A DNA stretch of 8,117 bases from assembly GCA_003517845.1 (NCBI GenBank), contig DOZU01000022.1:2327-10443 (forward strand), written 5' to 3'. This document shows, piece after piece, positions 1-6,177 of the stretch (its first letter is position 1; every line of letters starts with the position of its first letter). The notes below the pieces were generated by a model. It searched no databases, was not told where the DNA came from, and was given only the letters and a program-made list of their open reading frames with translations. A program made the position numbers and the translations under genes. Origin of the DNA: Clostridiales bacterium (GTDB lineage: Bacteria > Bacillota > Sulfobacillia > UBA995).

Positions 1-13
1 GGGACAGAAAAGG

Positions 14-973
14 ATGAAGGACACCGATGACCGAAGCGAAGTCATGACCCGTGCCGCGACCGGTACCTCGCTCGCTTGCTTCCTGGGCACGCGGCCGCAC
101 TTCTTCCCGCTGACCGCGGGCTCCGTAGCACTTGGCCTGGCCACGGCCGCTCATACCCGGGGGTGGGTAGACCCCACTTCGGCCCTGCTGGCCCTGCTGG
201 GCGGCCTGCTGGCCCATGGGGCGGTGAACGTGCTCAATGATTGGCACGATCACCGGAGCGGCCTCGACTTCCTCACCCGCCGCACGCCATTCAGCGGCGG
301 CAGCGGCACCTTGACGCTGGGCCTGGCGGCTCCCCGGCAGTTCCTGGCGATGGGGATAGCTTGTCTGGCAGCGCTGGTACCGATAGGAGCATATCTGGCC
401 CTGAACCACGGTCCAGGCATCATCCCCCTCGGGATGGCCGGAGTCGCCCTGGTCCTCGCGTACACGCCCCTCCTGACCCGCCGGCCCCTGACCGGCCTCG
501 CCGCCCCCGGGCTGGGGTTTGGACCAATCATGGTGCTCGGCACCTACTTCGCCCAGACCGGTAACTTGGGGCTGGCTTCCCTGGTAGCGGCGATCATCAC
601 CGGAACCCTGTCCAGCGCGCTCCTGCTGTTGAGTCAGTTCCCCGACCGGCGGGCCGATGCGGCGGTGGGCCGCCGCTCCTACCCGGGTGTGCGCGGCATC
701 CGGGCCAGCACCCGCATCTACGCGGGACTCCTGGCCGCAGCTTATCTGGCCATCCTTGCCGGGTGGACCGCAGGCCTTTGGCCCCCTCATGTCGGATTGG
801 GCCTGCTCACGCTGCCGCTGGCCGCACGTACGGCTCAGGGCGCCAGCAACTGGGAAGCTGACTGGGAGGCGAACCCAAGACCGCATCTCCAACTCCTCGC
901 CCACAACGTGGTCATCGTACTGCTCACGCCGATGTTAGTCGCGGCGGGCATCGCCCTCAGCCGCCTGCCGTGA
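14..973 (+). CDS. UbiA-family prenyltransferase (MenA/UBIAD1-like)
   Basis: Probable integral-membrane prenyltransferase that attaches a polyprenyl chain to an aromatic acceptor, as in menaquinone or related quinone synthesis. The 319-residue protein has the two Asp-rich motifs of the family: NDWHDHRSGLD at residues 75-85 and DRRADAAVGRR at 211-221, which bind the prenyl diphosphate through Mg2+. Between them, RTPFSGGSG (90-98) is typical of MenA-like members. About eight hydrophobic segments fill the rest (roughly 35-45, 56-74, 110-130, 136-151, 165-180, 186-207, 236-256, 296-314). Length is normal for the family. The ATG at 14 overlaps a TGA at 15-17 in another frame (ATGA), which suggests coupling to a gene ending at the left edge. 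The reading frame is open to the window edge, and an ATG at 44 is a second candidate start. The second motif lacks the usual acidic or aromatic residue just before the first Asp (it reads QFPD). Family assignment is secure; acceptor and pathway are not, since no men or ubi gene is in view. Confidence 0.85.
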   Translation: MKDTDDRSEVMTRAATGTSLACFLGTRPHFFPLTAGSVALGLATAAHTRGWVDPTSALLALLGGLLAHGAVNVLNDWHDHRSGLDFLTRRTPFSGGSGTLTLGLAAPRQFLAMGIACLAALVPIGAYLALNHGPGIIPLGMAGVALVLAYTPLLTRRPLTGLAAPGLGFGPIMVLGTYFAQTGNLGLASLVAAIITGTLSSALLLLSQFPDRRADAAVGRRSYPGVRGIRASTRIYAGLLAAAYLAILAGWTAGLWPPHVGLGLLTLPLAARTAQGASNWEADWEANPRPHLQLLAHNVVIVLLTPMLVAAGIALSRLP

Positions 974-983
974 CCGCGAAGCG

Positions 984-1000
984 AGGATTTCACAGATCCT
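984..1000 (+). terminator. Weak hairpin after the prenyltransferase gene
   Basis: A five-base-pair stem (AGGAT at 984-988 with ATCCT at 996-1000, seven-base loop) lies just after the prenyltransferase stop and is followed by TTTACCCTTTC. The stem is short and A/T-containing and the T-run is broken, so it would be a poor intrinsic terminator. It is listed only because it is the sole stem in the 94-base gap before the next gene. I see no convincing promoter in that gap. Confidence 0.15.
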
Positions 1001-1051
1001 TTACCCTTTCACCATGCTGTCCGCATGACCTCATGGCAGAGTGAACGCGGA

Positions 1052-1060
1052 AGGAGGTGA
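1052..1060 (+). promoter_or_regulatory. Strong Shine-Dalgarno site for the small secreted protein
   Basis: AGGAGGTGA is a perfect complement to the 3' end of 16S rRNA. It sits 7 bases before a TTG at 1065 and 10 bases before a GTG at 1068 (counting from the last base of AGGAGG). It decides the start of the downstream gene and excludes the more upstream GTG at 1041, which lies before the site. It is the strongest ribosome-binding site in the window, which suggests this small protein is made in quantity. Confidence 0.85.
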
Positions 1061-1067
1061 AGAATTG

Positions 1068-1364
1068 GTGAGGCACAGGAAGATATGGCTGTATGCCGGT
1101 CTTGCCATCGTCGTCTTGGCGATGGCCATGCCGATGATCGTCCAGGCGCAGGAGACGACCGCGCCATCCCGGGTTGAGGAGATCCGGGATCAAATCCTGG
1201 CTCTGCGGCGCACGTTGGTCCAGGAACTGCTCAGGACGGGCGAGATCACCGGAGAGCAAGCGGAGCGCATGCTCGACCGCCTCGACCGCATCTCGGACGG
1301 GCAGGGCTTCCGGCCCGGCAGAGGTCTTGGCCGCGGCTGGCGGGGTTGCCCGGGTTCCCGTTGA
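1068..1364 (+). CDS. Small secreted protein, DUF2680-like
   Basis: A 98-residue protein of unknown function, exported by the look of it. The start is basic (VRHRK), followed by a hydrophobic core (residues 7-25) and a likely signal peptidase site after VQA (27), so the mature protein begins QETTAPSR. The mature part is one helical, charged segment (about 34-75) with a DQILALRRTLVQELL...GEITGEQAERMLDRLDRI pattern, then a Gly/Arg-rich tail with one Cys (FRPGRGLGRGWRGCPG). The 'x-G-x-I-T-x-E-Q-A' turn between two helices plus a Gly/Cys-rich tail resembles small secreted DUF2680 (YckD-type) proteins of Bacillota; this is pattern recognition, not a search result. GTG 1068 is preferred, with TTG 1065 equally possible. 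It lies 127 bases before the response regulator, with a palindrome and a candidate promoter between them, so it is probably a separate transcript from the two-component genes. Confidence 0.7.
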   Translation: MRHRKIWLYAGLAIVVLAMAMPMIVQAQETTAPSRVEEIRDQILALRRTLVQELLRTGEITGEQAERMLDRLDRISDGQGFRPGRGLGRGWRGCPGSR

Positions 1365-1375
1365 AGCTCGGCTAG

Positions 1376-1406
1376 TGTAGGGGCGGGTTCCGAACCCGCC
1401 CCTACA
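1376..1406. repeat. 31-nt perfect palindrome, REP/MITE-like dispersed repeat type
   Basis: Two 15-base arms (TGTAGGGGCGGGTTC at 1376-1390 and its exact reverse complement at 1392-1406) flank a single central C. The palindrome begins 11 bases after the stop codon of the small secreted protein. The TGTAGGGGCG...CGCCCCTACA ends match a class of short palindromic elements I have seen scattered in intergenic regions of many G+C-rich environmental bacteria; whether this genome has other copies cannot be told here. As RNA it would form a very stable stem and could end or protect the upstream transcript, but no T-run follows (it continues with ACCGGATC), so a classical intrinsic terminator is unlikely. 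Confidence 0.8.
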
Positions 1407-1445
1407 ACCGGATCGGCCCCCGACCCCGGGGTGGTGGCGCCGGTA

Positions 1446-1454
1446 TGTTAGAAT
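1446..1454 (+). promoter_or_regulatory. Candidate extended -10 promoter for the two-component operon
   Basis: TGTTAGAAT fits the extended -10 form TGnTATAAT of the housekeeping sigma factor with one mismatch (TAGAAT at 1449-1454, TG at 1446-1447). It would start RNA near 1461, about 30 bases before the TTG start of the response regulator. No -35 match is seen at 17-base spacing (1426-1431 reads CCGGGG), which an extended -10 can tolerate. In such G+C-rich sequence an AT-rich island exactly here is suggestive. Confidence 0.4.
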
Positions 1455-1490
1455 CGGTTCGGAGAGCTTCCCGGGGAGGGGTCGAGGCAG

Positions 1491-2192
1491 TTGGCGGCGC
1501 TCGCGTTGGTACGCGTCCTGATCGTAGACGACGAGCCGCGGATGCGGGACATGTTGCGGCTTCACCTGGAGAAGGACGGCTACGAGGTGATGGAAGCGCC
1601 CGACGGGAACGAGGCGCTTGCCATCCTGGGGCGGACGCAGATCGGCCTGGTGCTGCTTGACCTCATGTTGCCCGGCATGGACGGATGGGCGGTATGCCGG
1701 CGAATCCGCGAACTACATCCCGTGCCCATCATCATGCTCACCGCCAGGGCGGAGGAATACGATCGGGTCCTGGGACTGGAACTGGGTGCCGACGACTACA
1801 TCGTCAAGCCCTTCAGCCCCAGGGAGCTGCTGGCCCGCATCCGGGCGGTGCTGCGCCGGGTGCCCGGCCACCAGCCGCGCCCGGCGGAAGCGGAACGGGT
1901 GACTTTCGACGACCTGGAGATCGACCACGCCTCGCGGACCGTCCGCACCGGAGGCCGGTACGTGAACCTGACTCCCCGCGAGTTCGATCTGCTGTGGTAC
2001 CTGGCGGCGAATCCCCGCCGGGTGCTCACCCGGGACCAGTTGCTGGACAAAGTGTGGGGATGGAGTTTTGCCGGCGAGTCGCGCACCGTTGACAGCCACG
2101 TCAAGAACCTCCGACTGAAGCTGGCGGCAGGCAAGGCAGCCGGTTACATCCATACCGTCTGGGGTATAGGTTACAAGTTCGAGGTGGTATAG
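1491..2192 (+). CDS. OmpR/PhoB-family response regulator
   Basis: DNA-binding output half of a two-component system; a cytoplasmic transcription factor activated by phosphorylation. Of 233 residues, the receiver domain spans about 7-122, with acidic pocket D13/D14, phosphoacceptor D57 (LLDLMLPGMDG), T84 (MLTAR) and K106 (VKPFSPREL). The winged-helix effector domain spans about 136-232, with the conserved NLTPREFDLLWYLAANPRRVLTRDQLL and TVDSHVKNLRLKL segments and the terminal GIGYKF. The TTG at 1491 is chosen because GGAGGGG (1475-1481) lies 9 bases upstream; a later in-frame TTG at 1506 would give a start right at the receiver domain. No ATG or GTG is available near the N-terminus. The stop codon lies three bases before the kinase start, so the two are co-transcribed and probably translationally coupled. 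The target genes are unknown; resemblance to PhoP/ResD-type regulators is at subfamily level only. Confidence 0.95.
   Translation: MAALALVRVLIVDDEPRMRDMLRLHLEKDGYEVMEAPDGNEALAILGRTQIGLVLLDLMLPGMDGWAVCRRIRELHPVPIIMLTARAEEYDRVLGLELGADDYIVKPFSPRELLARIRAVLRRVPGHQPRPAEAERVTFDDLEIDHASRTVRTGGRYVNLTPREFDLLWYLAANPRRVLTRDQLLDKVWGWSFAGESRTVDSHVKNLRLKLAAGKAAGYIHTVWGIGYKFEVV
2181..2187 (+). promoter_or_regulatory. Ribosome-binding site of the kinase inside the regulator gene
   Basis: GAGGTGG lies within the last codons of the response regulator, 8 bases before the GTG at 2196. It supports that GTG as the kinase start and implies that ribosomes finishing the regulator restart on the kinase. Confidence 0.6.
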
Positions 2193-2195
2193 GCG

Positions 2196-4046
2196 GTGCG
2201 GCCATCGGGGATCGCCTTCCGGCTCTGGCTGGGCATGGTCGGCCTGGTCTTGGTGGTCTTGGTCCTGCTAAGCGGGCTCTTGTCGGTGCTGCTCGACGAG
2301 TTCTACGTCCACAAGCGGGCCGAGGCCCTGGAGGATACCGCCCGGCAGATAGGCGAACTGGTGGCGGATGCGGCCCTGAACTACCGGTCGGAGGCTTTGC
2401 AGGACTCCCTGGATGCCGCCGCTGTCCTCCTTGATGCAGTGGTGGCCGTGATCGATGAGGATGGGGTGCTGCAAGCGGCTACCGGTCTAGCCCCCGGCTC
2501 GCACGCGATGATGCGGACGATGGGCCCCCTCCGCCATGGTCTCCTGGCCGCTCGGATGGGCATGGTGTTCCCGCTCGACGAAGTCGTCCGGGTGCTGAAC
2601 GGAGAGACGATCCGACAGTGGGCCTACCATCCCGCCTTCGACGCTCACCTCGTCTACGTGGGTCTGCCCGTACGCCGGGACGGGCAGATCCGGGGAGCGG
2701 TGCTGGTCTACGCCCCGCTGCAGCCCATCCGCGAGGCGGTGGCGGCAGCCCAGGGCATCGTCCTGCGATCGGGCGGCATGGCGGTGTTGCTGGCCGGCCT
2801 GCTGGCGCTCATCCTGTCCCGGCAGTTTGCCCGTCCCCTGGCGGTCATGGAAGGCGCGGCCCGGGACATGGCCCGCGGCGACTTCACGCGCCGCCTGCCG
2901 GTCGGGCGTTCCGATGAGATCGGGACCCTGGCCCGGACCCTGAATCACTTGGCGAAGGAACTGTCGACCCGCATGGGAGAGTTGGCCGCCCAGCGCGATC
3001 AGTTGGCCAACATCCTGGCAAGCCTTTCCGAGGCGGTCCTCACGTCCGACCCACAAGGAAAGATCATCAGCGCCAACCATCGGGCGGAGCAGGCTCTCGG
3101 TAACCTCCCGCGGCACGTGGACGAACTGCCGGCCGCACTCCAGGACCTCTACGGGACGGCGTTGGCCGGACAGCCCGCCGGCCCCGAGGAAGTCCTCCTG
3201 GCCGATCGCCACTACCTGGTTCAGGTCACCCCGATCAGCGAGGGCCAGACCGAGGTATCGGGCGCGGTGGCCGTGCTGCGCGACGTGACGCCCGCCCGCA
3301 AGCAGGAGGAGATCCGGCGCGAATTCCTCGCGAATGTCTCGCATGAACTGGCCACCCCGCTCACCTATCTGCAAGGCTATGGCGAGGCGCTCCTGGACGA
3401 AATCCGGGCGGCAGGTCTGGCCGGAGGACCGGCGGAGCAGCATGGCGTCATCCTCATCGAGGAGACCGAGCGGCTCCGGCGGCTCATCCGCGATCTCCTC
3501 GATCTCGCCCGCTGGGAGGAAGGCGCCGGCCGGCTGAATCTCGGGCCCGTCGACCTGGCCTCGTCACTCCGGCGGGTGGCCGAGGTGGTCCGCCCCCTGG
3601 CGGCGCAGCAGGGCATCGAACTGGAATTGGACACACCCGATGTCCCAGCGGCGCTGGCCGACGCCGACCGCGTGGAGCAGGTCCTCCATAACCTGGTGGA
3701 CAACGCCTTGCGGCATACTCCCGCCGGCGGCAAGGTGCGGCTCAGCCTCGGCCGGCGCGGCGCACAGGTGGAAGTTGCCGTGAGCGATACCGGCAGCGGC
3801 ATAGCTCCCGGCGACCTGGGAAGAGTGTGGGACCGCTTCTACAAGGCAGACAAGGCTCGGACCCGGGGAGCAGGAGGATACGGGCTCGGGCTGGCCATCG
3901 CCCGCCGTATTGTCGAGGCCCACGGCGGCTCGGTAGACGTTGCCAGTAAAGAGGGCGCCGGCTCGCGCTTCTCTTTCAGCCTGCTGCCCGCTACTCCCGA
4001 GGTTTCCGATCGAGGAACTCCCGGCGGAACTGATCCCAGCTCATGA
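2196..4046 (+). CDS. Membrane sensor histidine kinase (HAMP-PAS-HisKA-HATPase)
   Basis: Sensor partner of the preceding regulator, 616 residues, PhoR/WalK/ResE-like in layout. A first membrane helix (about 8-33) is followed by an extracytoplasmic sensor region (about 35-188), a second membrane helix (about 190-209), HAMP (210-262), PAS (about 265-368) and HisKA with phosphorylated H383 in FLANVSHELATPLT. The HATPase domain follows, with N-box HNLVDNALRHT (498-508), G1 DTGSGI (531-536), F-box region RVWDRFYK (543-550) and G2 GYGLGLAI (561-568). All catalytic residues are present. The H-box has Ala (386) where Arg or Lys is most common. The GTG start has a good ribosome site and lies three bases after the regulator stop. 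The tail after the last ATPase strand (about 598-616, PATPEVSDRGTPGGTDPSS) is polar and low-complexity, and its last 18 codons overlap the 3' end of ftsK on the other strand. The signal sensed is not predictable; the external domain shows no motif I recognise. Confidence 0.95.
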   Translation: MRPSGIAFRLWLGMVGLVLVVLVLLSGLLSVLLDEFYVHKRAEALEDTARQIGELVADAALNYRSEALQDSLDAAAVLLDAVVAVIDEDGVLQAATGLAPGSHAMMRTMGPLRHGLLAARMGMVFPLDEVVRVLNGETIRQWAYHPAFDAHLVYVGLPVRRDGQIRGAVLVYAPLQPIREAVAAAQGIVLRSGGMAVLLAGLLALILSRQFARPLAVMEGAARDMARGDFTRRLPVGRSDEIGTLARTLNHLAKELSTRMGELAAQRDQLANILASLSEAVLTSDPQGKIISANHRAEQALGNLPRHVDELPAALQDLYGTALAGQPAGPEEVLLADRHYLVQVTPISEGQTEVSGAVAVLRDVTPARKQEEIRREFLANVSHELATPLTYLQGYGEALLDEIRAAGLAGGPAEQHGVILIEETERLRRLIRDLLDLARWEEGAGRLNLGPVDLASSLRRVAEVVRPLAAQQGIELELDTPDVPAALADADRVEQVLHNLVDNALRHTPAGGKVRLSLGRRGAQVEVAVSDTGSGIAPGDLGRVWDRFYKADKARTRGAGGYGLGLAIARRIVEAHGGSVDVASKEGAGSRFSFSLLPATPEVSDRGTPGGTDPSS

Positions 4047-6177
4047 GGATCTCGCGCGGGCGAGCGCCATCGGGACCGCTGACGATCCCCTTCTCTTCCA
4101 TGGCGTCGATCAGCCTGGCCGCCCGGGTGTAGCCGACCCGGAGTTTGCGCTGAACCATCGAGATCGATGCCTGGCGGGTATCCATCACCACCCGGACGGC
4201 ATCCCCGAATAGCGCGTCGTCCTCTGGCTCAGGCTCCTTGCCCTCCGTCAGAGCGCCTTCCGCCAGGACCGCTTCGCGATACTCCGGAGACGATTGCGCC
4301 TTGACGAAGGCCACGATCTCCTCCACTTCCCCATCGGCGATATAGGCACCCTGCCCGCGGATCGCCCGGGTCGCGCTCACCGGCAAATACAGCAGGTCGC
4401 CCTGGCCGAGCAGTCGCTCCGCTCCCGGTGTGTCCAGGATGGTCCTCGAATCGACCTGGGAGGACATCGCAAAGGCAATGCGGGAGGGGATGTTGGCCTT
4501 GATGACCCCCGTGACCACATCCACCGAAGGCCGCTGCGTGGCGACCACGAGGTGGATGCCCGCGGCTCTGGCCATCTGCGCGAGCCGCCAGATGGCGTCT
4601 TCGACCTCCGCCGGTGCGACTTTCATGAGGTCGGCCAGTTCGTCAATGACCACGACTATCACCGGCAAGGGGGATACGGGGGAGCCCGCGTTATAGCGAC
4701 TGATGTCGCGCACGCCCTCACTCGCGAACAACTCGTACCGGTTCCCCATCTCCCGGACTACCCAGCGCAGGGCCCCGGCGGCGAGCCGGGGGTCGGTTAT
4801 GACCGGACTTATCAGGTGAGGGATGCCGTCGTATACCTTGAGTTCAACTACCTTGGGGTCGATCATCAAGAGCTTCACGCGATCCGGCGGGTAGCTCAGC
4901 AGGATGCTGGCGATGATGGCATTCAGGCAAACGCTCTTGCCGGATCCGGTAGTCCCGGCCACCAGGAGGTGCAGCAGTCGCTCGAGATTGGCCACCAGCG
5001 GCCGCCCCGCTATGTCCTTCCCCAGGGCGATGGTCACGCCGGGCGGTGCTTCCTGGAATTCCTGGCTCTCCAGCACATCGCGCAGATGGACGGCGGTCAC
5101 TTCCGTGTTGGGGACCTCGACGCCGATGACGCCTTTCCCGGGGATAGGGGCGATGCGTACGTCCTGCGCGGCCAGCGCCAAGGCGAGGTCGTCGGCCAAG
5201 GCGACCACCCGCGCCACCTTCACGCCGGCGGCCGGCTGCACCTCAAACCGCGTGATCATCGGCCCTTGCTGGACCTCCACCACGCGCGCCCTCACCCCGA
5301 AACTGGCCATGGTCTCCTCGATCAGGCGCCGGCGCTCATCGCTGTCCGGGCGCTGCCGGGCCGCGGCCCGCGCGCTGCTGCGGGACAGCAGCGATAACGG
5401 GGGCAACTGGTAGGCGGGCGGCTCTGCCGGCCGTTCCGGCGGTATCGGTTCGGGACATGGGCCGCGCCGGGGGCCGGCCGGTTCGCCGTCCAGCCTCGGC
5501 AGCTCTCGAACCCCTTCCCGGGATGGACGGCTCTCGTCCTCCACCCACACCACGAAGAAGTCCCGCGCCGCCCCGAGGAAGCGCACGCCGTATTTCCGGG
5601 TCAGGCGCAGGACCGTAGCGCCCAAGCCCGCCAGGGGAACGGCGGACAGCAGCACCAGACCGGCCAGGAATAGCCCGGCGAGGACCAGCCATGCTCCCAC
5701 CGCGCCAAAGCCCTGAGTCAGCAGCCACGCCAGGGCGGCTCCCATCAGCCCTCCCCCGACACCTTCGGCAGCCCGGGCGAAGAATTCCGCCGGCAGGTAT
5801 CGCAGATGGAGAAAGCCGAGCACCGCTGCCATGAGCAAGCCGGATCCCCATGCTCGTCCGGCCGGTAATGGTCGCCCTGGCACCGCGATCATGGCGATTC
5901 CGGCGGCGGTCAGTCCCAGCGGCAACAAGACGGCGCCCTGCCCGGCGAGGCTGATCAGCGCCCGGGCTAGCGCCCGTCCCACCCAGCCGGCGCCGGGGAA
6001 GAGGAGCGCAAAGACGCCTACCACCCCGCTGACGGCGAGGGCTATCCCCGTCAGTTCCCGGCCGAGCTTGTTGTCGGGTCGCCGGCGAGTCCGCGGCAAG
6101 GCTCCCACCCCCCGTCGCTTTTCTACGCGGCGGCGGGCAGGACCTGCGCCGATCAACCGCCGGCCAGAGTGAGCCAT
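3991..6177 (-). CDS. ftsK: DNA translocase FtsK/SpoIIIE
   Basis: Septum-anchored ATPase that pumps chromosomal DNA through the closing division or sporulation septum. From the ATG at 6177 the protein is 728 residues, near SpoIIIE length. A basic N-terminus (RRRPDNK) is followed by four or five membrane helices (about 41-61, 75-99, 110-128, 139-180) and a short Pro/Arg-rich linker (about 215-275), much shorter than in enterobacterial FtsK. The motor follows: alpha domain from about 280, Walker A GTTGSGKS (408-415, K414), Walker B VIVVVIDELAD (506-515, D512/E513) and ATQRPSVDVVTGVIKANIPSRIAF (546-569). The gamma winged helix (about 655-715) is the DNA-sequence-reading domain. No key residue is missing. 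The ATG overlaps the end of uppP by 25 bases; a TTG at 6207 would add ten residues, and neither start has a strong ribosome site, so coupling to uppP is likely. Position after tepA and ylzJ favours the SpoIIIE name, but sporulation cannot be proven from this window. Confidence 0.95.
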   Translation of the reverse strand: MAHSGRRLIGAGPARRRVEKRRGVGALPRTRRRPDNKLGRELTGIALAVSGVVGVFALLFPGAGWVGRALARALISLAGQGAVLLPLGLTAAGIAMIAVPGRPLPAGRAWGSGLLMAAVLGFLHLRYLPAEFFARAAEGVGGGLMGAALAWLLTQGFGAVGAWLVLAGLFLAGLVLLSAVPLAGLGATVLRLTRKYGVRFLGAARDFFVVWVEDESRPSREGVRELPRLDGEPAGPRRGPCPEPIPPERPAEPPAYQLPPLSLLSRSSARAAARQRPDSDERRRLIEETMASFGVRARVVEVQQGPMITRFEVQPAAGVKVARVVALADDLALALAAQDVRIAPIPGKGVIGVEVPNTEVTAVHLRDVLESQEFQEAPPGVTIALGKDIAGRPLVANLERLLHLLVAGTTGSGKSVCLNAIIASILLSYPPDRVKLLMIDPKVVELKVYDGIPHLISPVITDPRLAAGALRWVVREMGNRYELFASEGVRDISRYNAGSPVSPLPVIVVVIDELADLMKVAPAEVEDAIWRLAQMARAAGIHLVVATQRPSVDVVTGVIKANIPSRIAFAMSSQVDSRTILDTPGAERLLGQGDLLYLPVSATRAIRGQGAYIADGEVEEIVAFVKAQSSPEYREAVLAEGALTEGKEPEPEDDALFGDAVRVVMDTRQASISMVQRKLRVGYTRAARLIDAMEEKGIVSGPDGARPREILMSWDQFRREFLDRKPRE

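Noticed and set aside
1423..1432. ACCCCGGGGT palindrome before the two-component promoter
   Set aside because: Short C/G palindromes are expected by chance at this base composition, and a similar CCCCGGGG occurs inside tepA.
990..1565. Minus-strand open frame of 191 codons across the small secreted gene, the palindrome and the regulator start
   Set aside because: It runs through the palindrome and opposite two better supported genes, has no ribosome site or motif, and has Arg/Pro-rich composition.
2487..3443. Minus-strand open frame of 318 codons opposite the histidine kinase
   Set aside because: It mirrors the HAMP-PAS-HisKA coding region, has Gln/Arg/His-rich composition and no recognisable domain.
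4088..4095. One GAGAAGGG octamer (minus strand), the SpoIIIE recognition sequence known from Bacillus, within the gamma-domain codons of ftsK itself
   Set aside because: It encodes the conserved EEKG turn, and one octamer in 8 kb is near chance. Only a genome-wide strand-skew count of this octamer would tell whether it is used as a polarity signal here.
4294..5397. Long plus-strand open frame of 367 codons opposite ftsK
   Set aside because: It lies wholly antisense to the conserved ftsK motor domain. Its translation is His/Gly/Arg-rich without any family motif, as expected for a mirror frame in G+C-rich DNA.
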